Below are positions 52,631-60,524 of a stretch of DNA of 64,000 nt, in pieces. The notes beneath the pieces are model-generated. The model did no database searches, was not told where the DNA came from, and saw nothing but the letters and a program-made list of their open reading frames with translations. Positions within the stretch are counted from its first letter, which is position 1. Every line of letters begins with the position of its first letter. The stretch comes from JANYGM01 sp043764015. Its GTDB lineage: Bacteria > Bacteroidota > Bacteroidia > Cytophagales > Thermonemataceae. Made by a program: the position numbers and the translations under genes. The stretch lies in assembly GCA_043764015.1 (NCBI GenBank), contig JAYUKY010000059.1:62001-126000 (forward strand), given 5' to 3'.

Positions 52631-52674
52631 AAAAAAATCCTACTTCAAATAAAATTTAAAGTAGGATTTTTTAT
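52631..52674 (-). terminator. Terminator of atpDC
   Basis: A stem AAAAAATCCTACTT/AAGTAGGATTTTTT with T-runs on both strands, 31 bp past the atpC stop on the minus strand. Confidence 0.85.
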
Positions 52675-52704
52675 ATTGATTTTCTTAACGGAATCTTAAG
52701 AAAA

Positions 52705-52953
52705 TTATTTTTGGATACCTTCCGCCAAAAGTTTGATAGTATTATTCAAAACTTCTACAACGCCACCTTCCACAATCATAACAGTTTCTTTGTTGTCCTG
52801 TGTTGTGTATTTCATCTCGCCCGTGTTAAGCGTAGAAATAAGGGCTGCGTGGTCTTTGAGTACCTGAAAAGAACCTCTTTTGCCAGGAAACGTAGCTGAA
52901 ACTACTTCTCCTGAAAATATCAATTTGTCTGGTGTGATTATTTCTAAGTGCAT
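52705..52953 (-). CDS. atpC: ATP synthase F1 epsilon subunit
   Basis: 82 residues from the ATG at 52953: MHLEIITPDKLIFSGEVVSA, then FPGKRGSFQVLKDHAALIST and MIVEGGVVEVLNNTIKLLAE. This is the N-terminal beta-sandwich only; the C-terminal helical hairpin of the longer E. coli protein is absent, as usual in Bacteroidota. It regulates and connects the rotor. An in-frame start at 53007 would translate heptad-repeat DNA and is rejected. It follows atpD across a 104-bp repeat-filled gap. Confidence 0.93.
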   Translation of the reverse strand: MHLEIITPDKLIFSGEVVSATFPGKRGSFQVLKDHAALISTLNTGEMKYTTQDNKETVMIVEGGVVEVLNNTIKLLAEGIQK

Positions 52954-52961
52954 CTTTTTGA

Positions 52962-53050
52962 GGTGTGAAGTGTGAAGTGTGAAGTGTGATGTATTTTTTG
53001 ACGACAAACAATGTATTTACATCAAAATATCACACATCACATATCACACA
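52962..53050. repeat. Heptad-repeat inverted pair between atpD and atpC
   Basis: Four units of GTGTGAA type (TTGAGGTGTGAAGTGTGAAG, then TGTGAAGTGTGATGT) and, from about 53024, AATATCACACATCACATATC plus ACACATAAAG. The arms may pair inside the atpDC mRNA, which could uncouple epsilon from beta expression. Confidence 0.78.
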
Positions 53051-53057
53051 TAAAGAG

Positions 53058-54566
53058 TTATTTTTTGGCTTCTGCAATCAATTTTTCACCTTTTGCGGCT
53101 GCTTGCTCAATAGTTCCTACAAGGTTAAATGCTGCCTCTGGAAGGTGGTCATATTTACCGTCCAAAATCATATTAAAACCTCTAATAGTGTCTTTAAGTT
53201 CTACAAACTCACCTTTAAGACCTGTAAACTGCTCCGCAACAAAGAAAGGCTGCGACAAGAAACGTTGTACACGTCTAGCTCTGTTTACCACTTCTTTATC
53301 TTCATCAGAAAGCTCGTCCATACCCAAAATAGCAATAATATCTTGAAGTTCCTTGTATCTTTGTAGCGTTTCTTTTACTCTTTGTGCAGTGTTATAATGC
53401 TCATCACCTAAGATTTTTGCACTCAAAATGCGAGAAGTAGAATCTAGTGGGTCAACGGCAGGATAAATACCAAGTTCAGCAATTTTACGAGAAAGTACCG
53501 TAGTTGCGTCCAAATGGGCAAAAGTTGTGGCTGGCGCAGGGTCAGTCAAATCATCTGCTGGCACATAAACGGCTTGTACAGAAGTGATTGAGCCTCTTTT
53601 TGTAGAAGTAATACGTTCTTGCATTGCACCCATTTCAGAGGCAAGTGTAGGCTGGTAACCCACCGCAGAAGGCATACGACCAAGCAAAGCCGACACTTCA
53701 GAACCCGCCTGCGTAAAGCGGAAAATATTATCAATAAAGAACAAAATGTCGTTTCCTTTGCCTGTGCCATCTCCATCACGGAAATATTCAGCCATTGCAA
53801 GACCCGAAAGTGCAACTCTTGCACGTGCGCCTGGAGGTTCGTTCATCTGCCCAAAAACAAGCGTAGCCTGTGATTTAGCGAGTTCTTCTTTATCTACTTT
53901 TGTCAAATCCCAGCCACCAGCTTCCATTGAGTGTTTGAAAGCCTCACCGTATTTAATAATGTCTGATTCAATAAATTCACGCAAAAGGTCATTTCCCTCA
54001 CGTGTACGCTCTCCAACGCCTGCAAACACAGATAAACCTGCGTAAGCCTTAGCAATATTGTTGATAAGTTCTTGGATAAGAACGGTTTTACCTACACCTG
54101 CACCGCCAAAAAGACCAATTTTACCACCTTTTACGTAAGGTGCAAGCAAGTCAATTACTTTGATACCAGTATAAAGAATTTCGGCAGAAGTTGCCAAATC
54201 CTTAAATAAAGGGGCTGGAGCGTGAATAGAACGACCATTTTCTTTGCTTGGTTGCTCAATGCCATCAATGGCATCACCTACCACATTGAAAAGACGACCC
54301 TTAACGGCATCTCCCACAGGCATTTGAATAGAACGCCCCAAATCTAAAACTGCCATTCCACGTTGCAAACCGTCTGTACTATCCATAGAAATGGCACGCA
54401 CACGGTCTTGACCCAAGTGTTGCTGACATTCTAAGATTACTTTTTGCCCGTTCTCTTTGGTAATTTCAAGAGCATCAAGGATTTTTGGGAGTGTTGAGCC
54501 TTCCGCAGAAAAACTCACATCAACCACAGGACCAATTACTTGGGTAATTTTACCAATATTTGCCAT
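53058..54566 (-). CDS. atpD: ATP synthase F1 beta subunit
   Basis: A 502-residue catalytic subunit. The Walker A motif is GGAGVGKTVLIQEL, and VFAGVGERTREGNDL (catalytic Glu in GER), ILFFIDNIFRFTQAGSEVSA (Walker B) and ALLGRMPSAVGYQPTLASEM are all present. atpD and atpC form a unit separate from the remaining ATP synthase genes, a layout seen in many Bacteroidota. A -7-like TACATTTG lies on the minus strand at 54632-54639. Confidence 0.98.
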   Translation of the reverse strand: MANIGKITQVIGPVVDVSFSAEGSTLPKILDALEITKENGQKVILECQQHLGQDRVRAISMDSTDGLQRGMAVLDLGRSIQMPVGDAVKGRLFNVVGDAIDGIEQPSKENGRSIHAPAPLFKDLATSAEILYTGIKVIDLLAPYVKGGKIGLFGGAGVGKTVLIQELINNIAKAYAGLSVFAGVGERTREGNDLLREFIESDIIKYGEAFKHSMEAGGWDLTKVDKEELAKSQATLVFGQMNEPPGARARVALSGLAMAEYFRDGDGTGKGNDILFFIDNIFRFTQAGSEVSALLGRMPSAVGYQPTLASEMGAMQERITSTKRGSITSVQAVYVPADDLTDPAPATTFAHLDATTVLSRKIAELGIYPAVDPLDSTSRILSAKILGDEHYNTAQRVKETLQRYKELQDIIAILGMDELSDEDKEVVNRARRVQRFLSQPFFVAEQFTGLKGEFVELKDTIRGFNMILDGKYDHLPEAAFNLVGTIEQAAAKGEKLIAEAKK

Positions 54567-54631
54567 ATTTTAGTATAGTAATAATTATCTATAAAATGAA
54601 CGCTTTTGTATTTCATTTGAATTTCAATGCG

Positions 54632-54639
54632 CAAATGTA
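54632..54639 (-). promoter_or_regulatory. Candidate -7 box of atpD
   Basis: The minus strand reads TACATTTG 66 bp before the start codon; a TTTG exists upstream but at 29 bp, longer than usual. Confidence 0.45.
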
Positions 54640-54708
54640 AGAAAAAAATGATTAAAAAAGTAACTATTCAAAGAAATAAAATAAATCATACAGAAATGCA
54701 ATTTAAAA

Positions 54709-54749
54709 CAATATCATAAAATATTGATATTCAGTATTTTATGATATTG
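54709..54749. repeat. 15-bp perfect hairpin in the atpD-RDD divergent gap
   Basis: CAATATCATAAAATA (54709-54723) and TATTTTATGATATTG (54735-54749) are exact complements around an 11-base loop. The rest of the 318-bp gap has no gene. It could be a regulator site or a transcript end. Confidence 0.7.
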
Positions 54750-54884
54750 AATTGTGTTGTTTGTGCTGATTTATTTTGATACTACGTTTAGTTTGAGTAG
54801 GTTTGTGTAGAAATTCTTATGATTTAGAGCAATTTTTGCCTAATTCCTATATTTTTCAGTCTGTATGATGGTAATCTATGAAAT

Positions 54885-55361
54885 ATGAAATACAAAACTT
54901 TAAAACCCCGTTTGGGAGCTTATTTACTTGATAGTATTTTGCTTACTTTAATATATTTAGTTTTTGTTGCAATAGATATGTTTACATACCATAAATATAA
55001 TTTTTTTACAGAAGTAATCTTCAGTTTAATTACTTTTTGGTATTTCATTTCTCAACATGTAAAATCTGGTCAGACTTTTGGAAAAACAAAAGCATTTGTA
55101 AAACTGGTATCTTTCAAAAATGAAGATAGATTGCTTACTGTTATTGAAGTCCTAAAACGGTATTCAGTAGAAATTCTTATATTCTTTTTATGGTTTTTGA
55201 ACTCATTTTTTATGTTTTTAAGTAACAATTCCATAGAATATATTTCTGCTATTTATCTGCTAATGAATTTAATAGTTACTTATCTTGATAAAAATGGGCG
55301 TAGTGTACGTGATTTTCTTGCAAATTCCGTAGTTATCAACTTAGAAAAAAATGATGACTAA
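54885..55361 (+). CDS. RDD family membrane protein
   Basis: 158 residues. It opens KPRLGAYLLDSILLTLIYLV, the RDD-type first helix with R..D, then a helix FTEVIFSLITFWYFISQ, the family segment QTFGKTKAFVKLV and two more helices with a final NGRSVRDFLANS. RDD proteins are small three- to four-helix membrane proteins, some linked to sodium/proton exchange; the role here is unknown. Confidence 0.85.
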   Translation: MKYKTLKPRLGAYLLDSILLTLIYLVFVAIDMFTYHKYNFFTEVIFSLITFWYFISQHVKSGQTFGKTKAFVKLVSFKNEDRLLTVIEVLKRYSVEILIFFLWFLNSFFMFLSNNSIEYISAIYLLMNLIVTYLDKNGRSVRDFLANSVVINLEKNDD

Positions 55362-55388
55362 AAACACAAAAAAGATATTTCAACTTCC

Positions 55389-55496
55389 TTGGTTTGTGTC
55401 CCCACAAACCAACTATTAGGTCAAAAAATTTACTTTTCCTATATGCAATCATCATTATCGTACTACCTCATTTTGGTTTGTGGGGACACAAACCAA
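55389..55496. repeat. REP-like inverted pair of TTGGTTTGTG hairpins
   Basis: TTGGTTTGTG-TCCC-CACAAACCAA (55389-55412) and TTGGTTTGTG-GGGA-CACAAACCAA (55473-55496). The loops are reverse complements, so the units are inverted, 60 bp apart. Confidence 0.88.
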
Positions 55497-55566
55497 GGAG
55501 ATTTAAAATTGTGTATGGTAGCAAAATCTAAAATTACATTTCTTAGTGATAAAAAAATAAAAATAA

Positions 55567-56544
55567 ATGTTAGAAGAAGTTTCAAATTGCCCAGTTTGCA
55601 AAGGGACAAAATTTAGTCCGTTTTTAGTGTGTGAAGACAATACCGCAAATACCGCCGCAAAATTTAATCTTTTGCGTTGTGATGCGTGTAATTTTGTGTT
55701 TACAAGTCCACGCCCAACCGCAGAAGGAATTGTCAAATATTATCAGTCTGGGAATTATATTTCTCACTCCAACGAGCAGAAAGGCATTATTAGCAAAATT
55801 TATTATTATGTGCGTAAGCGTGCATTAGCAAGAAAATTGAACATTATCAATGAATTTTTAAGGCAAAACAATCAAACAAATCAACAAAATAATGAAAAGC
55901 ATTTGCTTGATATGGGTTGTGGCGTGGGTGCTTTTTTGGAGATTTGCGCCCAAAATAATTGGCATATTGAAGGCGTAGAAACAGACACAGAAGCTAGAAA
56001 TCTTGCCATAAAAACGCTTTCTAATAATCAAAAAAAACAAGAAAATAGTAAGCAAGAAATCACTATTTTTGCTGATGTTTTTGAGATAAAAACAGAAAAA
56101 AAGTATGATATTATCACGCTTTGGCACGTTTTGGAGCATATTCACAAATTAGATGAAACTATTATTCACCTAAAAAACCTACTAAAACCCAATGGAAAGC
56201 TAATTATTGCTGTTCCTAATTTGGAAAGTAATGATGCGAAGTTTTTTGGACGTTTTTGGGCTGCTTATGATGTACCAAGACATTTGTACCATTTTTCTAA
56301 AAAGACGCTTACACAACTTTTTGAAAGACATAACATTACTTTGGAGAAGATTTTACCAATGAAATATGATGCTTTTTATATCAGTATGCTAAGTATGGAG
56401 TATAAAGACAACAATAAAAGTAGCTTTTTGAATAAAATAAAGGCTTTTTGGCAAGGTTTAGTATCAAATCTTAAAGCAGGAAAAGATAATTATTCTAGTT
56501 TGATTTATGTCTTAAAAACAGCCACCAGCCCCAAAGGAAAGTAA
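55567..56544 (+). CDS. Class I SAM-dependent methyltransferase with N-terminal zinc-binding motif
   Basis: 325 residues. The N-terminus has two CxxC pairs (CPVCKGTKFSPFL and LRCDACNFVFTSPRPTAE), a Zn-ribbon found in Methyltransf_23-type envelope sugar or lipid methyltransferases. The SAM-binding motif I is LLDMGCGVGAFLEIC (~residue 115), motif II near GVETDTEARN, and a helical tail follows. Likely acts on a surface polysaccharide or lipid intermediate; the exact substrate is unknown. Start ATG at 55567. Confidence 0.85.
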   Translation: MLEEVSNCPVCKGTKFSPFLVCEDNTANTAAKFNLLRCDACNFVFTSPRPTAEGIVKYYQSGNYISHSNEQKGIISKIYYYVRKRALARKLNIINEFLRQNNQTNQQNNEKHLLDMGCGVGAFLEICAQNNWHIEGVETDTEARNLAIKTLSNNQKKQENSKQEITIFADVFEIKTEKKYDIITLWHVLEHIHKLDETIIHLKNLLKPNGKLIIAVPNLESNDAKFFGRFWAAYDVPRHLYHFSKKTLTQLFERHNITLEKILPMKYDAFYISMLSMEYKDNNKSSFLNKIKAFWQGLVSNLKAGKDNYSSLIYVLKTATSPKGK

Positions 56545-56558
56545 ATATACGACAAAAA

Positions 56559-56606
56559 TATTCGTGCATTCGTGGCAAAAAAAGCGTTGCCACGAATGCA
56601 CGAATA
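56559..56606. repeat. CACGAATGC palindromic repeat, copy 3
   Basis: Perfect 20-bp arms TATTCGTGCATTCGTGGCAA and TTGCCACGAATGCACGAATA with a short A-rich loop. Relative to the copies at 17209 and 37577, both arms changed together at one position (AC to GC in one arm, GT to GC in the other). Confidence 0.88.
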
Positions 56607-56647
56607 AAGAAATTCTATAAAAATTCACCTATAAAAACCTTAATCCA

Positions 56648-57730
56648 ATGGAATTGAACAGTAAAAAACTTGAAAGAACATCAAGCATTGTCAAATATGC
56701 CATTGCTATCATTTTAGCGTGGTTTCTGATAATGTTGTCCAATATTATTATTGATGATTTGGACACTTCTAGCGCAAGACCAGAACAAAAAGATTTTGAG
56801 AATGCGCTCGTAATGGCAAACCTCAATAAAGACACGGAAAAGGTCAATGCAGAGCTAGAAGCCGTAAATACGAAGAAAAATGTTATTGAAAATACTATTT
56901 CTGTAGCACAACAAAATTATAATGATGAAAAAAAATCATTTGATAATTGGGTGGAAACACGCAAAACCTTAGGCTCGCCCGACAAAGACCAAGAAGTTAC
57001 TTCAAGGGTGAAAAAACTGGACGAACTCTCCAAAATTGAGCAAGATTGGCGTGTGCAACTGAACGCCAGACAAGCGGAAATAGACATAATTAATAAGAAA
57101 AAGTTTGTTATTGAGCAAAAAATCAGCAACGAACAACAAACCGCACAAGATAAATATTATGTAGAACTCAAAAGCTACGAACTCCAGCTTTTTCTGGTGA
57201 GACTTCTTTTTATTGCGCCTATACTCATTTTGGGCATCTATTTCTTCGTAAAATTCAGAAGGCACAAATTTGCGCCTTTGTTTTTGGGCTTTTCTTTGTT
57301 TTCTGTTTATGCGTTTTTTTTTGGATTAGTGCCTTATTTGCCAAGTTATGGCGGTTATGTGCGCTATGTGGTAGGTGTCATTTTGTCTATTGGTTTGGGT
57401 TATTATGCTATCAAAAAAATACAAGAATTTTTGGAAGAAAAACGGGCAGAACTGCTAATTTCTACGCAAGAACGAGCCAAAAATGTACAAATAGAAGTAG
57501 CTGAAAAAGCACTTGATAACCATTTTTGTCCTTCTTGTGGCAAAGATTTTCTTATCAAAAACTGGCTTGCACCCACCAAAAACAAAGAAAATGAAGTTTA
57601 TCAACTTGTAACAGATTTTTGTAGGTATTGCGGTTTGGGGCTGTTTAGTAACTGCCCAAAATGCGGCAATAAAAATTTTTCTCATTTGCCTTTCTGCGCT
57701 TGTTGTGGAGAGAAAGCAATGGAAAAATAA
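56648..57730 (+). CDS. Membrane protein with coiled coil and C-terminal zinc ribbons
   Basis: 360 residues. A first membrane helix (YAIAIILAWFLIMLSNIII) is followed by a ~130-residue coiled coil (~residues 45-175). A block of three to four membrane helices follows (~185-255). Past another short helical part, the tail has four CxxC motifs: CPSCGKDF, CRYCGLGL, CPKCGNKN and CACCGEKA, two double-zinc-ribbon units. It probably serves as a membrane-bound scaffold with its zinc tail in the cytoplasm. No known family was recognised. It is 72 bp before an outer-membrane-barrel gene. Confidence 0.72.
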   Translation: MELNSKKLERTSSIVKYAIAIILAWFLIMLSNIIIDDLDTSSARPEQKDFENALVMANLNKDTEKVNAELEAVNTKKNVIENTISVAQQNYNDEKKSFDNWVETRKTLGSPDKDQEVTSRVKKLDELSKIEQDWRVQLNARQAEIDIINKKKFVIEQKISNEQQTAQDKYYVELKSYELQLFLVRLLFIAPILILGIYFFVKFRRHKFAPLFLGFSLFSVYAFFFGLVPYLPSYGGYVRYVVGVILSIGLGYYAIKKIQEFLEEKRAELLISTQERAKNVQIEVAEKALDNHFCPSCGKDFLIKNWLAPTKNKENEVYQLVTDFCRYCGLGLFSNCPKCGNKNFSHLPFCACCGEKAMEK

Positions 57731-57802
57731 AATATGGCACGATGTTTGACAAAGAGTTTTTGGTTATTTAGTCAATCACACATATTTTAACAATCAATTC
57801 AA

Positions 57803-58591
57803 ATGAAAAAAACATTTTTTACTCTCGTAATGGCACTTGGTTTGTCGGCTGGCACAGCATCAGCACAAAAACTTTTTGTACGTGCAGGTTTGGGCTATGC
57901 GTTCCCATCTGGTTCACAAACAATAGGCTATAACTCAAAAGACCCAAATATTGAATTTGCTACAAATGGCTCTCTTGGGGCTGGTTTCAATGGAGAGTTG
58001 GGTATTGGCTATATGGTCAATAAAAATATTGGTTTGGGTTTAGACATTTCTTATTTAGTAGGGAAAAAGAATTTGAGCAAAGATGATAGAGGCACTAACA
58101 AAGAGCAGCAAGAAGTGAGGGGTAATGCGCTTGCATTTACACCTAATATTGTCTTATCTACGGCTATGGAAGGTAAAATAGTTCCTTATGCAAAGGCTGG
58201 GCTTGTGATAGCCTCTGCCTCTGTTACATCTGTGGAAACTGGTACTGCTGGAAATATTTTTGTGTTTGAAAGAAAAACGACAGGTGGTATAGCATTAGGC
58301 TTTAAAGGTGCTATGGGCGTGAATTTTGCATTAAATGAAAAAATTTCTATATATGGAGAACTTGCTTATACAGGTATGTCTTACCGCCCTGCAAAAACAG
58401 TCCTTACAAAAGCTACTGTTAGTGGCATAGATGTTTTGTCAGGCGTTGATACAGAAGATAAAGAAACAGTATATTCAGCAGAAGTGGATAAAACGTCAGC
58501 TTCTCCTTCTAATGTTCCTAGAAAGAGTGTCACTCCTGTGTTGCCATTTGGCAGTTTAGGGCTTAATTTTGGTATAATGATTAACTTATAA
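57803..58591 (+). CDS. Outer membrane beta-barrel protein (OmpW/PorT-like porin family)
   Basis: 262 residues. Signal peptide MKKTFFTLVMALGLSAGTAS. The mature barrel has alternating strands: FVRAGLGYAFPSGSQTIGY, GFNGELGIGYMVNKNIGLGL, IVPYAKAGLVIASASVTSV, ISIYGELAYTGMSYRPAK. It ends in a hydrophobic C-terminal strand (GSLGLNFGIMINL), the outer-membrane assembly signal. It resembles the OMP_b-brl family of eight-stranded barrels. The function is unknown. It has its own terminator at 58618-58649. Confidence 0.85.
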   Translation: MKKTFFTLVMALGLSAGTASAQKLFVRAGLGYAFPSGSQTIGYNSKDPNIEFATNGSLGAGFNGELGIGYMVNKNIGLGLDISYLVGKKNLSKDDRGTNKEQQEVRGNALAFTPNIVLSTAMEGKIVPYAKAGLVIASASVTSVETGTAGNIFVFERKTTGGIALGFKGAMGVNFALNEKISIYGELAYTGMSYRPAKTVLTKATVSGIDVLSGVDTEDKETVYSAEVDKTSASPSNVPRKSVTPVLPFGSLGLNFGIMINL

Positions 58592-58617
58592 TCTACTCCA
58601 AAAAGTTCGTAAAAAAT

Positions 58618-58649
58618 AAAAACAGCAACTTTAACGGTTGCTGTTTTTT
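58618..58649 (+). terminator. Terminator after the barrel gene
   Basis: AAAAACAGCAACTTTAACGG then TTGCTGTTTTTT: an 11-bp stem with a T-run. Confidence 0.9.
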
Positions 58650-58678
58650 ATTTTCTGAAAGATTATGTAAAAATAGTG

Positions 58679-58686
58679 TATTTTTG
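58679..58686 (+). promoter_or_regulatory. -7 box of the Ig-like lipoprotein gene
   Basis: TATTTTTG 34 bp before the start codon; no exact TTTG at -33 (TTTC at 58652). Confidence 0.5.
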
Positions 58687-58719
58687 CAATGAAAACATAC
58701 AAAATCAGTATTCAAAAAA

Positions 58720-60378
58720 ATGAATAAAAACAAAAATAAATCTTCCTTTTTTTATCTTAATTTAATCACCAAAACACTCTTTTTAAGTATTTCGGTGATG
58801 TTTTTGTTGCAAAATTGCGCTAATCCTGGCGGACTAACGGGTGGCAAAAAAGACAGCCTTGCACCTCGTCTTTTGTCGTCTTCTCCTGCCAATAAAAGCA
58901 TCAATTTTACTAAAAAAGAGGTTACGCTGCAATTTGATGAATGGGTGAAGCTAGAAAATCTCCAAAAAGAGCTTATTATCACGCCTACGCCCAAGAGTTT
59001 GTACAAATCAAACGAAAATAAAACGAGCATTAGCATCATTTTTGAGAAAGATTTAGAGCCAAATACGACTTATACGCTCAATTTTAGGAAAGCAATTAAG
59101 GACATTACGGAGGGCAATATTGCAAAAAATGCCAAAATTACGTTTAGTACGGGTAGCAAAATTGACTCCTTGTATGTGCGTGGGCAGGTACAAGAGGTGA
59201 TGAGCGGGAAAGTTCCTGCAAAGGTAATTCTTGCACTTTATAAGGAAGACGACACGCTGAAAGTTGATAAAGATATTCCGTATTATATGACTCAAATGGA
59301 AGATAATGGCAGTTTTAGCTTTGAAAATATCAGAAAAGGAAAGTATAAAGTTTTTGCACTTTCTGATGAAAATAATAATAATTTCTATAATGCTGAAAAA
59401 GAAAAAATTGGTTTTCTAACATCTTTTATAGACCTCACGCAAAACAAAGATAGTGTGCAACTTTTTTTGGGGAGAGAAGACCATATTTTACCAAAAATAA
59501 TGCGTAAACGTGCCAGTAACGCAGAAAATAGCTTTGTTTTGGAACTCAATGAAGGACTAAAAAATCTTGATATTGAAGGTGCAAACGCTACTGATAATGA
59601 TAAATTTGCTTATTTTCTTTCTCCAAATGGCAAAGAAATTAAGTTTTTGAATACACAAAAATACTATGATTCTATTCCTTTGCGTATTATGGCGCAAGAT
59701 TCCGCAGGAAATAATATGAAAGAAAATATTAAGATTATTTTCAGCAAAAAAAGTAACAAAAATCTTCCTTTTACGTTGAAAACTACACCCACAGATGCGC
59801 AAAGCGTGAAAAATGATTTTGTTTTGGAGTTTGATTTTTCTAAACCAGTTAAAGATTTTGATGAAAAACTACTTACTTATCTCAAAAATAAAGATACAAT
59901 TATAAATTATCCTTTGATTGAGAAAACGGGTGATTATGAATGGAATAAGACAAAAACACAACTCAAAATTAAGAAAAAAATTGTTTTTCAAAATCTTAAC
60001 ATAAAAATTGATTCTAACGCCTTTGTGAGCGTGGAAAATGAAATACTAAAAAAGCAAAATCTACGTTTAAACATTAAAGACCCACTAAAATTTGGCTCTC
60101 TCAAACTTACGCTAAAATCAAAAACAACTAATTATATTTTGCAGTTATTAAATGAAACAAATCAAGTAATTAGGGAAGAAATAAATCCTAAAAACATCAA
60201 ATTAGAGTATTTGGAGCGTGGAAAATACCGTTTGCGAGTGATTTTGGATAGTAATAAAAATGGTTGTTGGGACGGCGGAGATTATCTCAAAGGTACGCCA
60301 CACGAGCAAATCATTTTCTTTAATAAAGAGATTTCTATACGTGAAAATTGGGACGTAGAAGAGGTTTTTGAGTTTTAA
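58720..60378 (+). CDS. Ig-like (SbsA/Big_5) lipoprotein
   Basis: 552 residues. A long n-region precedes the lipoprotein signal (LFLSISVMFLLQNC, Cys about residue 33). The mature N-terminus has GGLTGGKKDSLAPRLLSSSP and then a Big_5-like Ig domain (FTKKEVTLQFDEWVKLENLQ, LEPNTTYTLNFRKAIKDITE). A carboxypeptidase-regulatory-like fold follows (SFENIRKGKYKVFALSDENN), with further beta domains and a C-terminal DSNKNGCWDGGDYLKG reminiscent of a calcium-binding loop. Such proteins are widespread in Bacteroidota as outer-membrane lipoproteins of unknown role, often described as Ig-like domain proteins. Confidence 0.85.
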   Translation: MNKNKNKSSFFYLNLITKTLFLSISVMFLLQNCANPGGLTGGKKDSLAPRLLSSSPANKSINFTKKEVTLQFDEWVKLENLQKELIITPTPKSLYKSNENKTSISIIFEKDLEPNTTYTLNFRKAIKDITEGNIAKNAKITFSTGSKIDSLYVRGQVQEVMSGKVPAKVILALYKEDDTLKVDKDIPYYMTQMEDNGSFSFENIRKGKYKVFALSDENNNNFYNAEKEKIGFLTSFIDLTQNKDSVQLFLGREDHILPKIMRKRASNAENSFVLELNEGLKNLDIEGANATDNDKFAYFLSPNGKEIKFLNTQKYYDSIPLRIMAQDSAGNNMKENIKIIFSKKSNKNLPFTLKTTPTDAQSVKNDFVLEFDFSKPVKDFDEKLLTYLKNKDTIINYPLIEKTGDYEWNKTKTQLKIKKKIVFQNLNIKIDSNAFVSVENEILKKQNLRLNIKDPLKFGSLKLTLKSKTTNYILQLLNETNQVIREEINPKNIKLEYLERGKYRLRVILDSNKNGCWDGGDYLKGTPHEQIIFFNKEISIRENWDVEEVFEF

Positions 60379-60393
60379 AATAGCCAAACCACC

Positions 60394-60425
60394 CCTAACC
60401 CTCCTTAGGAAGGAGGAGAACTTTT
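60394..60425. repeat. CCCCTAACCC-type repeat with GAAGGAGG palindrome
   Basis: CCCCTAACCCTCCTTAGGAA then GGAGGAG: the CTCCTT/AAGGAG part is a hairpin. Relative of the repeat at 27321. Confidence 0.6.
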
Positions 60426-60524
60426 AAGCGAAAAATTATTTGGAAAATTTGGTATATTTTTTGATATTGCTATCATAATAACTCAAAAACTTCAAAAAAA
60501 TAAAATTTATTAACACATAAAAAT

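Noticed and set aside
53546..54045. Antisense and overlapping frames within atpD
   Set aside because: atpD is strongly conserved across its full length, so these frames are by-products of its codon use.
55389..55616. Plus-strand 75-residue frame across the TTGGTTTGTG hairpins
   Set aside because: It translates the palindromic repeats and overlaps the methyltransferase start in another frame; no promoter or conservation hint.
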